From CAWHQZ01 sp963831645 (GTDB lineage: Bacteria; Pseudomonadota; Alphaproteobacteria; Rhizobiales; Aestuariivirgaceae), in the NCBI GenBank assembly GCA_963831645.1, contig CAWHQZ010000024.1, forward strand, positions 13,669 through 77,668: DNA of 64,000 nt. Direction: 5' to 3'. The translations under genes and the position numbers were made by a program. Below are positions 1 to 9,463 of the stretch, one piece after another. Each line of letters starts with the position of its first letter. Within the stretch, counting starts at the first letter, position 1. The notes beneath the pieces were generated by a model. It searched no databases. It worked only from the letters and a program-made list of their open reading frames with translations, and was not told the DNA's origin.

Positions 1-1571
1 TCCGGCCCAGCGGCAAGACACGCCAGGCGCGTCGAGGAGAACATGTGCGGCCCGTGCCACTCGCGCCGGGAGCAGATCGGCGCCGACAGCCCCTGCCCGG
101 CGCCGGCTTCGGCGATCACTACAAACTGGCCCCCCTCAGCAGCCGGCTCTATTTCCCGGACGGCCAGCAAAACGAGGAGGTCTATGTTCTCGGCTCCTTT
201 GTTCAGTCCAGAATGCATGCGCGCGGCGTAACCTGCACGAACTGCCATGAACCGCACGCGGGAACGCTGCTGGCAAGCGGCAATGCCATCTGCACGCAAT
301 GCCACAACCCCGTCGGCAGAGCCGGTTTCTCATCGCTGAAGCCCAAGGACTACGACTCACCCACCCATCACCACCACGTTGCGGGCAGCGACGGCGCGCA
401 GTGCGTCAACTGTCATATGCCGGAACGCAAATACATGGTGATCGACGGCCGCCGGGATCATTTCTTCCGCATCCCCGATCCGCTTCTTTCAAAGAAGACG
501 GGCGCACCCGATGCCTGTACCGGCTGCCATTCCGGGAAGACTGCCGAATGGGCAGCGGAGCGTATCGCACAATGGGCTCCGGCACACGCAAGCTCGGCAG
601 CAGCCTATGCCGAGGCTTTTGCGATGGCACGCCAAGGCAGCCAGAACAGGTTGACCGAGAGGGCCCGCCAGGCGCTCATCACCGTCGCAGTCGATGCAGC
701 CCAGCCCGCGATTGCCAGAGCAACGGCGCTCGCCGAGCTGGCCGACGATGACGGAGCGTTCAAGCGCCTGCCCGTTGCCGAACTGCTGAGCGACCCGAGC
801 GACCTCATCCGGTCCACTGCTGCCCGCCTCGTGCGAGTGGCCCCCGATGAAGATCGTATCAGGCTTCTCCTGCCTGTTCTTCGAGATCCGGTCGCCTCGG
901 TTCGCATGTCTGCCGCCCTCGAGCTCTCTGGCGTCTCTCCCGCCGATCTTCCCGAAGACGCGCGCAAGGATCTCAGTGCCGCGCTGGACGAGCTCAAGGC
1001 TTCGCTTCTCGCCAAGGCTGATTTCCCCGAAACGCAGATGGCAATCGGCGGGCTGGCGTTGTCGACCCGCAATTGGGCGGCGGCTGAGGCCGCTTTTGCT
1101 ACAGCCTCCCTGATGGATCCGCAGCTTGTCGAAGCCTGGCTCGTCCGGGCCAGGATCCGCGAGGCGCTGGGCGATCCAGGCGAAGCCATCGCCATTCTCG
1201 GCCAGGCTCGTGCGAGCAATGGCCAGAATGCAAGGGTCGTCTCGGACCTGGCGGCTCTATTGGCCAGACAAGGTCGCATCGACGAGGCAGTCCCGCTCCT
1301 CAGGGAGAGGGTCGAAGCCGAACCGGGCAATCTCGACCTCAGGCTGATGCTTGCCTCGATACTGATTCAGTCCGGCAGACTGGCCGAAGGCGGCGGCGAG
1401 GTCGACGTGCTGCTCAACCAGGCCCCAGGTCATCCGGAGATTCTGGTCCTCCATGGGCTCCGCCAACTGATGGCTGGAGACGTGCCTGGCGCCCGGGAAA
1501 CGGTTCTCAAAATTGACGGTCTTTACCCGGGCCTCACTCTCCCACCTCAACTGGAAGGACTGCGCAAGTAA
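1..1571 (+). pseudogene. Multihaem cytochrome c with HEAT/TPR tail, 5' end outside the window, frameshifted
   Basis: The gene enters from the left edge. CxxCH haem-binding motifs are seen at about 46-60 (CGPCH), 233-247 (CTNCH), 291-305 (CTQCH), 402-416 (CVNCH) and 517-531 (CTGCH), typical of periplasmic multihaem c-type cytochromes of the c554 type. From about 600 to 1571 the protein is alpha-helical with HEAT-like repeats and then TPR-like repeats, a known fusion architecture. The first motif lies in frame 1, while everything from about position 100 lies in frame 3. Joining the two frames near 88-105 restores a continuous protein, so one base appears to be lost there. No start can be assigned. 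Substrate and redox partner cannot be told from the sequence. Confidence 0.75.
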
Positions 1572-1607
1572 TTCGGTCAGCGCCAAAGGCGCGGAAAAAA
1601 CCTTTCA

Positions 1608-1700
1608 ACCGTCATTGCGGCGAACGCCGCAATCCAGCTTTGAGCGTTTACCAGCGGAGAAGCCGCCAGCGGGATTCTGGCTTGCGCCACAGAATGACGG
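1608..1700. repeat. Dispersed palindromic intergenic repeat
   Basis: The outer ends are inverted (CCGTCATT at the left, AATGACGG at the right). Just inside the left end is a second palindrome, TGCGGCGAACGCCGCA. Such ATTGCGG/AATGACGG-ended palindromes are common intergenic repeats in Hyphomicrobiales. It lies between the convergent ends of the cytochrome gene and the acyl-CoA synthetase gene, where it could also act as a bidirectional terminator. A relative with similar end sequences is at about 43745-43855. Confidence 0.5.
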
Positions 1701-3884
1701 TCAGAGCAAGCCGGCGCCGCGTGCCCATTTGTACTTGGCGCCCAGCACCGCGACGGGGATCTCGGTCGAGTAGGGATAGGCCGGTATTCCATGGTCAAAA
1801 AGATACTCGGAGGCCTCCTCGACCTCGACATCGCCGGCGAGCGAGGCGACGACGGGCTTCGTGATCCCCTTCGCCTTCATCTCCTGGACGACCTCGGCAA
1901 CGAGCTTCGCGAAGACCATCGGCGGCGTGATGATCGTGTGCCAGTAACCGAGGATGAGTGCATGGATGCGGTCGTCCTCGAGGCCGAGCCTGATCGTGTT
2001 CCTGTAGGTGGTCGGCGGCTCGCCGCCGGTGATGTCGACCGGATTGCCGGCCGCGCCGAAGGGCGGGATGAACTTCCGGAAGGCCGCGTCGAGGTCGGCC
2101 GGCATCGCCATGAGGCTCAGGCCGTTATCGACGCAGGCGTCCGCCAGCAGCACGCCGGACCCCCCGGCGCCGGTGATGATCACGACATTCTCGCCCTTCG
2201 GCGTCGGCAGCACGGGGATGGCGCGGGCGAATTCCAGCAGGTCGCGCAAGCTGCGAGCCCGGATGACGCCGGACTGCCGCAGTACGTCGTCGTAGATCCT
2301 GTCGTTGCCGGCGAGCGCGCCCGTATGTGAGCTGGCGGCTTTCGCTCCGGCCGACGTGCGGCCGGCCTTGAGGACGATGACCGGCTTCTTCCTGGTGACC
2401 CGTCGCGCGACTTCCGCGAAGGCACGACCGTCCTTCAGATCCTCGCAGTGCTGGGCAATGATCTGCGTATTGTCGTCCTGCTCGAAGAAGGTGAGAAGGT
2501 CGTCCTCGTCGAGATCGGCCTTGTTGCCGAGGCCGACGATCGCCGAAACTCCCATTTTCGCCGAGCGGCTGAAGCCGATGATGGCCATGCCGATGCCGCC
2601 CGACTGCGAGGACAGCGCCGCCTGCCCCTTGACGTCATAGGCCGTGCAGAATGTCGCGCACAGGTTCTTGTGGGTATAGTAGAAGCCGTAGATGTTCGGC
2701 CCCATCAGGCGCACTCCGTATTTCCGCCCGATCTCCTGAATCTCCTTCTGCCCCTCCACATTGCCGGTCTCTGCGAAGCCGGACGGAATGAGAACGGCGC
2801 CCGGTATCTTCTTCTCGCCGCACTCCACGAGGGCCTGCGCCACGAACCTGGCGGGGATCGCGAACACCGCGACGTCGATCTCGCCGGGCACGTCCTTGAC
2901 CGACTTATGGGCCTTGAGGCCCATGATCTCGTCGGCTTTCGGATGGATCGGATAGATGCTCCCCCGGTAGCCGCCGTTGATCAGGTTCTTCATCACCGAA
3001 TTGCCGATCTTGCCGTCCTCGGCGGAGGCGCCGATGACCGCCACCGCATCGGGCTTCATGATGCGGTTCATCTGGCGGACGATGTCTTCCTGCTTCGGCC
3101 GATAGCGGCTCTCCCTCGGTGCGAAGTCCACGATGATGCGCACGTCGGCCGCAGTCGCGCCCCCGGCCGTTGCGAACACCGGATTGAGGTCCATCTCGAC
3201 GATCTCGGGAAAGTCGCTGACCAGATCGCCGACCTTCCGGATGAGTCCGGCAAGGGCGTCCCGGTTCACCGGATCGCCACCGCGCACCCCCTTCAGCATC
3301 TCGGCAGCCTGGATGCCATCGAGCATCGAGAGGGCGTCCTCGCTGCTGGCTGGCGCCAGACGGAAGGTGATGTCCTTCAGGACCTCGACGAGGGTGCCGC
3401 CGAGACCGAACGCCACGAGCTTGCCGAAACTGGCATCCGTGACGGCTCCGACGATGACCTCCTGGCCGCCGGTCAGCATCTGCTGAACCTGGACGCCGTC
3501 GATCCTGGCGCCGGCGTCGTATTTCCTGGCATTGGCGAGAATGGTCTCGTAACCCTTCGAGATCTCGCCGGCGTTCTTCAGGCCGACCAGCACGCCGCCC
3601 GCTTCCGTCTTGTGCAGGATGTCCGGTGAGACGATCTTGAGCACGACCGGATAGCCCATGCCGTCCGCGAGCCTGGCGGCCTCCTCGCCCGAGTGCGCGA
3701 GAGCTTCCTTCGGCACCGGGATCCCGTAGGCGTCGCAGACGAGCTTGCCTTCGGGTGCGGTGAGAGCGGTGCGGCCGCCAGCCTTCACTGCTTCGAGAAC
3801 CTTCCGGACCGCGCCCTTGTCCGGCGTGGCGCTCCATCCGGCCGGCTGCGCGGATTCTTTTGCCTTCGCTGCCCGGTCGGTCAT
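1701..3884 (-). CDS. Acetate--CoA ligase (ADP-forming)-type acyl-CoA synthetase
   Basis: 727 residues starting at ATG 3884, only 8 bases after the frc stop, so translationally close to it. The order is an ATP-grasp domain (about residues 20-240, with VVLKIVSPDILHKTEAGGV), a CoA-binding Rossmann domain (about 255-380, AVIGASAEDGKIGNS) and a succinyl-CoA ligase-like region with the conserved SHTGALAG motif. This beta-then-alpha fused order is well known in bacterial ADP-forming synthetases, which interconvert acyl-CoA + ADP + Pi and acid + ATP + CoA. In this operon it probably charges the organic acid taken up by TctABC, or recovers ATP from the acyl-CoA product. The exact acid is unknown. A longer upstream reading frame to 4418 exists but overlaps frc and is not used. 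Confidence 0.85.
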   Translation of the reverse strand: MTDRAAKAKESAQPAGWSATPDKGAVRKVLEAVKAGGRTALTAPEGKLVCDAYGIPVPKEALAHSGEEAARLADGMGYPVVLKIVSPDILHKTEAGGVLVGLKNAGEISKGYETILANARKYDAGARIDGVQVQQMLTGGQEVIVGAVTDASFGKLVAFGLGGTLVEVLKDITFRLAPASSEDALSMLDGIQAAEMLKGVRGGDPVNRDALAGLIRKVGDLVSDFPEIVEMDLNPVFATAGGATAADVRIIVDFAPRESRYRPKQEDIVRQMNRIMKPDAVAVIGASAEDGKIGNSVMKNLINGGYRGSIYPIHPKADEIMGLKAHKSVKDVPGEIDVAVFAIPARFVAQALVECGEKKIPGAVLIPSGFAETGNVEGQKEIQEIGRKYGVRLMGPNIYGFYYTHKNLCATFCTAYDVKGQAALSSQSGGIGMAIIGFSRSAKMGVSAIVGLGNKADLDEDDLLTFFEQDDNTQIIAQHCEDLKDGRAFAEVARRVTRKKPVIVLKAGRTSAGAKAASSHTGALAGNDRIYDDVLRQSGVIRARSLRDLLEFARAIPVLPTPKGENVVIITGAGGSGVLLADACVDNGLSLMAMPADLDAAFRKFIPPFGAAGNPVDITGGEPPTTYRNTIRLGLEDDRIHALILGYWHTIITPPMVFAKLVAEVVQEMKAKGITKPVVASLAGDVEVEEASEYLFDHGIPAYPYSTEIPVAVLGAKYKWARGAGLL

Positions 3885-3892
3885 CGCCGCTC

Positions 3893-5167
3893 CTATTCGG
3901 CTGCCGCGCGCCGGATCTCGCCCAGGGCGCCGGAGGCCTTGATCTCGCCGATCCGGGCGTCGTCGAACCGCAGTACGTCGCGCAGGATCTCCTCCGTGTG
4001 CTCGCCGAGCAGCGGTGAGCGTCTTACCTCGGTGGGGCTGTCGGACATCTTGATCGGGTTGCCGACCGTCAGATATTTGCCGCGCGTCGGATGGTCCACC
4101 TCGACGATCGTGCCGGTCTTGCGCAGGGACGGCTCCTCGGCGAGCTCCTTCATAGAGAGGATGGGCCCGCAGGGAATGTCGTACTCGTTGAGGATGTCCA
4201 TGACCTCGAACTTGTTCCTGGTCATCGTCCATTTCTCGACGGTGGCGAAGATATCCATGAGACGCGGCAGCCGCACCTCCGGCGTCGCGTAGTCCGGATC
4301 CGTGATCCAGGTGTCCCTGCCGATCACCTGGCAGATCTTCTCCCACACCGGCGCCTGGGTGATGAAGTAGATATAGGCGTTGGGATCGGTCTCCCACCCC
4401 TTGCACTTCAGGATCCACCCCGGCTGGCCGCCGCCCGATGCGTTGCCCGCACGCGGGACGGCTTCGCTGAACTTGCCGTGGGGATACTGCGGATACTCTT
4501 TGAGCGGACCATGAGCCAGGCGCTGCTGGTCACGCAGCTTGACGCGGCAGAGATTGAGCACGCCATCCTGCATCGCGGCCAGCACTTTCTGTCCCCTGCC
4601 CGTCGCGTTGCGCTGGTAGAGCGCGCAGACGATGCCGAGCGCCAGATGCACGCCGGTGCCGCTGTCGCCGATCTGGGCTCCGGTCACCATGGGCGGGCCA
4701 TCATCGAAGCCCGTCGTCGACGCAGCACCCCCGGCGCACTGGGCGACGTTCTCGTAGACCTTGCAGTCCTCGTAGGGACCGGGACCGAAACCCTTCACGG
4801 ACGCCACGATCATGCGCGGATTGAGCGCCTGGATGCGCTCCCAGCCGAAGCCCATGCGATCGAGCACCCCCGGCGCAAAGTTCTCGACCAGCACATCGCA
4901 GGCCTTGACCAGCGCCTCGAGCACCTCCTTGCCCTTCGGGTTCTTGGTGTCGAGCGTGATCGAGCGCTTGTTGTGGTTCAGCATGGTGAAATAGAGGCTG
5001 TCCACATCCGGAACGTCGCGCAGCTGACCGCGCGTGATGTCGCCGACGCCGGGCCGCTCCACTTTGATCACATCGGCGCCGAGCCAGGCGAGAAGCTGGG
5101 TGCAGGTGGGGCCGGACTGCACGTGGGTGAAATCGAGAACCAGGACGCCATCCAATGCTTTGCCCAT
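3893..5167 (-). CDS. frc: Formyl-CoA:oxalate CoA-transferase-like (family III CoA transferase)
   Basis: 424 residues from ATG 5167, preceded by GAGAGGA at good spacing. Similarity to known formyl-CoA transferase is extensive: N-terminal LDFTHVQ, VIKVERPG, NHNKRSITLD, VENFAPG, and the region around the catalytic aspartate (D168 in GAQIGDSGTG), which corresponds to the acyl-anhydride-forming Asp of the Oxalobacter enzyme. The glycine-rich loop GGGQPGW typical of Frc is also present. The reaction is transfer of CoA from formyl-CoA to oxalate or a related acid. It sits between a ThDP enzyme and an acyl-CoA synthetase, which fits a cycle where the ThDP enzyme regenerates formyl-CoA. The substrate could be oxalate or a 2-hydroxy acid. 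Confidence 0.9.
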   Translation of the reverse strand: MGKALDGVLVLDFTHVQSGPTCTQLLAWLGADVIKVERPGVGDITRGQLRDVPDVDSLYFTMLNHNKRSITLDTKNPKGKEVLEALVKACDVLVENFAPGVLDRMGFGWERIQALNPRMIVASVKGFGPGPYEDCKVYENVAQCAGGAASTTGFDDGPPMVTGAQIGDSGTGVHLALGIVCALYQRNATGRGQKVLAAMQDGVLNLCRVKLRDQQRLAHGPLKEYPQYPHGKFSEAVPRAGNASGGGQPGWILKCKGWETDPNAYIYFITQAPVWEKICQVIGRDTWITDPDYATPEVRLPRLMDIFATVEKWTMTRNKFEVMDILNEYDIPCGPILSMKELAEEPSLRKTGTIVEVDHPTRGKYLTVGNPIKMSDSPTEVRRSPLLGEHTEEILRDVLRFDDARIGEIKASGALGEIRRAAAE

Positions 5168-5225
5168 ACTATTCCTCTCGAGCTTCGTCTCTTGCTTTCC
5201 TTGACCCCGTGGCCCCGACGTGCGG

Positions 5226-6986
5226 TCACTTGTACATGGTCTGCGCCTTGGTCCCCGGCGCGTATTCCCGCGGGTCCACCCAGATGTTGATGACGGCAGA
5301 GCGGCCTGTTTTATGGACGGACTCGCGCGCCCGCCGCAGAGCCGGCCCGACCTCTCCCGGCTCGCGCACTTCCTCACCGCGGCCGCCGAGCATTTCGCCG
5401 AACTTGCCGAACGGCACGTCGCCCAGCAGGTTGCCGACATTGCCGCGCTGCTCACCGTATTTGGCGATCTGGCCATAGCGGATCTGGTTCATGGCGGAGT
5501 TGTTGCCGATCACGGCGATGTAGGGCGCACCGAAACGGTTCGCCGTCTCCATGTCGAAGGCCGTCATGCCGAAGGAGCCGTCGCCGTAATAGCAGAGCAC
5601 TTCCTTGCCCGGATGGGCGAGCTTTGCAGCCATGGCGAAGCCCGTGCCGACGCCGAGGCTGCCGAGTGCGCCCGGATCCATCCAGTGGCCGGGCCGGCGC
5701 GGCCGCACTGCCTGCGCCGAGATGGTCACGACGTCGCCGCCGTCACCGATGTAGATCGTGTCCTCAGTGAGGAATTCGTTGATATCCCAGGCGACGCGAT
5801 AGGGGTGAATCGGCACGCTGTCCGACTTGAATAGCGGCATCAGCTTCTCGGTGGCGCTCGTCTCGGCCTCGTGCAGCTGCTGCATCCACTGCTTCCTGGC
5901 CTGCCGCTTGCCGCCGTCAATCCGCGCGCTCGCCGCGTCGAGCACCGCACCCAGGATAGCGCCGGGATGGCCGACCAGGCCGAGCGAGATGTCGCGGTTC
6001 TTGCCCACCGTCCGGTAGTCCATGTCGATCTGGACGAGCGTCAGATCCCTGCTGATGCGCTTGCCATACCCCATGCGGAAGTCGAACGGCGTGCCGACGA
6101 TGACGATCACATCGGCTTTGGAAAAAGCCAGCGAGCGCGTGCGATCGAAATGATGCGGGTCGCCCGGCGGCAGCAAGCCGCGGCTCGCACCATTGAAGTA
6201 GCCGGGAATGTCGAGCCCGCGAAGAAGCGCCGTCGCCTCTTCATGGCCGCGTGCCGTCCACACCTGCTGGCCGAGCAGGATGGCGGGCCGCTCGGACTTC
6301 ACCAGGATGTCGGCGAGCTTCTCGATGTCGCGTGGATCGCCGAGCGCTCTCGTCGATGCGCGATAGCCGCCCGGGGCCGGAATGACGGCCTTCGAGACAT
6401 CCACCTCGCGGTCGAGCACGTCGCGCGGGATTTCGAGATAGGCCGGGCCGGGAGCGCCGGCGAAGCATTCCCGGGCGGCCATGGCGATCATGTCGGCGAC
6501 GCGTTCCGTGGAGCGCACGCTTTCCGAGAATTTCGTGATCGGCCGCATCATATCGACGTGCGGCAGGTCCTGGAGCGAGCCCATCCTGTGCTGGGTGAGC
6601 GCGCCCTGGCCGCCGATATGCAGGACGGGACTCTCCGACCGGAAGGCTGTGGCAATTCCGGTGACGGCGTTCGTGCAGCCGGGCCCGGCAGTCGTCACCA
6701 CGCAGCCGAGCTTGCCGGTCTGGCGCGCATAGCCGTCGGCGGCGTGGGCCGCGACCTGCTCGTGGCGCACATCGATGATGCGGATGCCCTCGTCGACACA
6801 GCCGTCATAGATATCGATGATATGGCCGCCGCACAGCGTGAAGATCGTATCGACGCCCTCGTTCTTCAGCGCTCTGGCCGCCAGGTGTCCGCCCGAAACG
6901 ACGTTGGCGTCCCTGCTCTTCTGCTTCAGGGTGTCTTCCGCAGTCGTCGTCGCTGTCGACTTGGCCGCCAGAGTGGTCGTCGCCAT
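5226..6986 (-). CDS. Thiamine-diphosphate enzyme, oxalyl-CoA decarboxylase/2-hydroxyacyl-CoA lyase/acetolactate synthase superfamily
   Basis: 586 residues. Two ATGs are in frame (6992 and 6986). GGGAGGA abuts the first but lies seven bases before the second, so 6986 is preferred. The N-terminal pyrimidine-binding domain carries the catalytic Glu (RHEQ, E76) and TTAGPGCTNAVTG. The C-terminal PP-binding domain has YYGDGSFGM followed by the NN pair (VIGNNSAMNQ), the ThDP/Mg motif. Acetolactate synthase is unlikely because no small subunit is nearby. With frc next door the expected product is formyl-CoA, which both oxalyl-CoA decarboxylase and 2-hydroxyacyl-CoA lyase release. The sequence does not look like a close Oxc, so the substrate is left open. 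The frc stop-to-gene spacing (58 bases) indicates one transcript. Confidence 0.75.
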   Translation of the reverse strand: MATTTLAAKSTATTTAEDTLKQKSRDANVVSGGHLAARALKNEGVDTIFTLCGGHIIDIYDGCVDEGIRIIDVRHEQVAAHAADGYARQTGKLGCVVTTAGPGCTNAVTGIATAFRSESPVLHIGGQGALTQHRMGSLQDLPHVDMMRPITKFSESVRSTERVADMIAMAARECFAGAPGPAYLEIPRDVLDREVDVSKAVIPAPGGYRASTRALGDPRDIEKLADILVKSERPAILLGQQVWTARGHEEATALLRGLDIPGYFNGASRGLLPPGDPHHFDRTRSLAFSKADVIVIVGTPFDFRMGYGKRISRDLTLVQIDMDYRTVGKNRDISLGLVGHPGAILGAVLDAASARIDGGKRQARKQWMQQLHEAETSATEKLMPLFKSDSVPIHPYRVAWDINEFLTEDTIYIGDGGDVVTISAQAVRPRRPGHWMDPGALGSLGVGTGFAMAAKLAHPGKEVLCYYGDGSFGMTAFDMETANRFGAPYIAVIGNNSAMNQIRYGQIAKYGEQRGNVGNLLGDVPFGKFGEMLGGRGEEVREPGEVGPALRRARESVHKTGRSAVINIWVDPREYAPGTKAQTMYK

Positions 6987-7049
6987 GGACATTCCTCCCT
7001 ACGTCGAGCTCGTCCGTTCCTGCGATCGGCCCGGACCAGCGCTGACCGA

Positions 7050-7757
7050 TCAGCCGAGAAAGTCTCCGTGCTTCTCGACGTGCGCGCGCAGTCCCAAAGT
7101 GTGCTCGCGCACCAGTCGCTCGGCCCGATCCGCGTCGCGCGCAACCAGGGCTTCGATGATGTTCATGTGATCGATGATCGAGCGCTCGGCGCGATTGTCC
7201 TGCCGGATCGTGACCTTGCGGATGGCGCGCATGTGGATGAACAGGTTCTCCGATATATCGGCAATCAGCTTGCAGCCACCCAGACGGATGATGGTCTGGT
7301 GAAAGGCGACGTTTGCGTCCGAGTATTCGCTGATGTGCTCCGTGGGCTTCTCGTTCTCGAATTCCGAGAACAGCGTCCTGAGCTTTCTCAACTCGTGGTC
7401 CGTCGCCTGCTGGGCGGCGAGACGCGCCGACATGCTCTCCAGCGCTGCCCAGACCGTGATCATCTCCAGCATCTCCTGCTTCGTCTTCTTGATGACGAAG
7501 ACGCCGCGGCGCGGAAGGGAACGCACGAAGCCTTCCTGCTCGAGAAGCGTGATGGCCTCGCGCACCGGCGTGCGGCTGACCGCGAGATCCTGGGACAACT
7601 GGCGCTCGTCCAGGCGGATTTCGTCCGGATGGTCATAAATGTCCATCTCGGTAATCGCCTTCTTCAGCCTTTCGTAAGCCATGTTCCGGAAGCTGATGGT
7701 GGTATCGAGGGGCCGGACCCGAATCTTCGGGGGTGAACTCGCCTGCTGCGCGCGCAC
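7050..7757 (-). CDS. GntR-family transcriptional regulator, FCD subfamily
   Basis: 235 residues from GTG 7757, chosen because GGAAGGAG (7766-7773) sits eight bases upstream. No such site precedes the longer reading frame that opens at 7856. The N-terminal winged helix contains the family signature LAVSRTPVREAITLLEQEGFV and the GVFVIKK wing. The C-terminal all-helical FCD domain has the ligand/metal-type residues (D..FH, then H near IIDHMNII). Members sense small carboxylic acids and usually repress adjacent uptake and degradation genes. It lies within the operon between the transporter and the CoA-linked enzymes, and an operator-like motif occurs upstream of it and upstream of tctC. Confidence 0.88.
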   Translation of the reverse strand: MRAQQASSPPKIRVRPLDTTISFRNMAYERLKKAITEMDIYDHPDEIRLDERQLSQDLAVSRTPVREAITLLEQEGFVRSLPRRGVFVIKKTKQEMLEMITVWAALESMSARLAAQQATDHELRKLRTLFSEFENEKPTEHISEYSDANVAFHQTIIRLGGCKLIADISENLFIHMRAIRKVTIRQDNRAERSIIDHMNIIEALVARDADRAERLVREHTLGLRAHVEKHGDFLG

Positions 7758-7826
7758 GTCTGGTTCTCCTTCCGGGGTAACACTCCATGTTGGCCCTGCG
7801 CCTGGTAGTTCAATCTCGCATCTAAA

Positions 7827-7841
7827 ATACTGTACACCATG
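7827..7841. promoter_or_regulatory. Candidate GntR operator upstream of the regulator gene
   Basis: ATACTGTACACCATG lies about 70 bases upstream of the GTG start of the GntR gene. A close relative, ATACTGTGTACGCAATGG, occurs upstream of tctC. FCD-type GntR proteins often bind short GTAC-centred palindromes. The match between the two promoters of the same unit supports autoregulation, but this is inference from two sites only. Confidence 0.4.
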
Positions 7842-7902
7842 TTCCAGAACGCTCACAAGCTTTTCGGGCAGATTGGCCTGACCATGAACGCCTCCTTTGC
7901 GG

Positions 7903-9420
7903 CTACTCGGCAGCCTGGCCCTGGGATGCGGCGGACCGGAGTCGTCTTAGGCCAGACGAAGCCACCGGCCAGAACAGCATGAACACGGCCAGACCGCAGA
8001 TCGAGCCGACCAGGCCGTTCGACCAGAAGATCGACAGGCTGCCGTCCGACAGCACCATGGCATTGCGGAAGTTGGACTCGGCCATGTCGCCGAGCACCAG
8101 CGCCAGCACCAGAGGGGCGAGCGGATACTGAAGTTTCTTGAAGACGTAGCCGATGATGCCGAAGATCAGCATGAAGCTTATGTCGAGCATCGCATTTCTC
8201 ACCGTATAGGCGCCGATCGCGCAGACCGCGATGATCACCGGGGCGATGATGCTGAACGGGATGCGCAGGATCGCCGCAAAGAACGGCACCGTGGTCAGCA
8301 CCACGATCAGCCCCACGACATTGCCGAGATACATGCTCGCAATCAGGCCCCAGACGAAGTCCGGCTGGTCTTTGAACAGCATGGGCCCCGGCTCCAGGCC
8401 CCAGATGAGTAGCCCGCCCAGCAGCACTGCCGCGGTGGGTGAGCCGGGAATGCCCAATGTCAGCATCGGCAGAAGTGCACTGGTTCCGGCGGCGTGCGCC
8501 GCGGTTTCCGGCGCCACGACGCCCTCGAGCTCGCCGCGGCCGAAGTTCGCGCCCCGCCTGGAGAAGCGCTTGGCCAGGCCATAGCTCATGAACGAGGCCG
8601 GCGTCGCGCCACCCGGCGTGATGCCCATCCAGCAGCCGACGATTGCACCCCGCAACGATGTCGCCCAGTACTTCGGCAGCTTGGCCCAGGTCTGCAGCAC
8701 GACGCGTGGATTGATCCTGGCGCTCCGGCCTTTGAAGGCGAGACCTTCCTCCATGGTCAGCAGGATCTCGCCGATGCCGAACAGGCCGATGACCGCGATC
8801 AGGAAGTTGAAGCCGCGCAGCAGCTCGTACCAGCCGAAGGTCATGCGTAGCTGGCCGGTCGTCGGATCCTGGCCGACGGCGGCGAGCGCGAAGCCCAGCA
8901 TCATCGCTGCGACCGTCTTCGAGGGCGGTTCCCTGCCCATGCCGACGAAGCTGCAAAAGGCCAGGAGCTGGACAGCGAACAGCTCGGCCGGCCCGAACGC
9001 CAGCGCGATCGAAGCGATCAGCGGCGCCAGGAACGTGACGATGATGACGGCGAACAGCGCCCCGAAGAACGAGGAGGTGAAGGCGGCTGTCAGCGCCTCT
9101 CCGGCACGCCCCTGCTGCGCCATCGGATAGCCATCGAACGTCGTGGCCACCGACCATGGCTCGCCGGGGATGTTGAACAATATCGAGGTGATGGCGCCGC
9201 CGAACAGCGCGCCCCAATAGATGCAGGACAGCATGATGATCGCCGAGGTCGGCGACATGCTGAAGGTGAGCGGCAGCAGGATGGCGACGCCGTTGGCGCC
9301 GCCCAGTCCCGGCAGCACGCCGATGAGGACGCCCAGCGTGATGCCGATGAACATGTACATGATGTTCGCCGGGTCGCCGAGGACGCTGAAGCCGGCGATC
9401 AACGAACTCAATGCTTCCAC
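7903..9420 (-). CDS. tctA: TTT-family tricarboxylate transporter, large membrane subunit TctA
   Basis: 505 residues beginning with GTG 9420 behind GAGGGAG. It is almost entirely hydrophobic with about 12 membrane spans and carries both family hallmarks: the N-terminal GVLIGVLPGLGGANGVAIL segment and the repeat LTLGIPGSPTAAVLLGGL in the middle. It is the main membrane channel of a tripartite tricarboxylate transporter, working with TctB and a periplasmic TctC binder to import organic acids by proton or sodium symport. The tctC-tctB-tctA order and spacing are canonical. The frame is intact over its whole length. Confidence 0.93.
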   Translation of the reverse strand: MEALSSLIAGFSVLGDPANIMYMFIGITLGVLIGVLPGLGGANGVAILLPLTFSMSPTSAIIMLSCIYWGALFGGAITSILFNIPGEPWSVATTFDGYPMAQQGRAGEALTAAFTSSFFGALFAVIIVTFLAPLIASIALAFGPAELFAVQLLAFCSFVGMGREPPSKTVAAMMLGFALAAVGQDPTTGQLRMTFGWYELLRGFNFLIAVIGLFGIGEILLTMEEGLAFKGRSARINPRVVLQTWAKLPKYWATSLRGAIVGCWMGITPGGATPASFMSYGLAKRFSRRGANFGRGELEGVVAPETAAHAAGTSALLPMLTLGIPGSPTAAVLLGGLLIWGLEPGPMLFKDQPDFVWGLIASMYLGNVVGLIVVLTTVPFFAAILRIPFSIIAPVIIAVCAIGAYTVRNAMLDISFMLIFGIIGYVFKKLQYPLAPLVLALVLGDMAESNFRNAMVLSDGSLSIFWSNGLVGSICGLAVFMLFWPVASSGLRRLRSAASQGQAAE

Positions 9421-9463
9421 GTAATTCTCCCTCGTGCGGCGGTTCGCGCCATCTTCCGGCCGG

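Noticed and set aside
2448..3629. 393-codon plus-strand frame opposite the acyl-CoA synthetase
   Set aside because: It is an antisense frame within a strongly conserved gene; its composition (His, Asp, Arg rich) and lack of a ribosome-binding site mark it as a shadow.
1701..4418. 905-codon version of the acyl-CoA synthetase
   Set aside because: The first 178 codons run antisense-frame through frc and bring no family similarity; ATG 3884 matches the family start.
5226..6986. Acetolactate synthase of branched-chain amino acid synthesis
   Set aside because: No regulatory small subunit or ilvC neighbours; the operon is CoA-acid catabolism.
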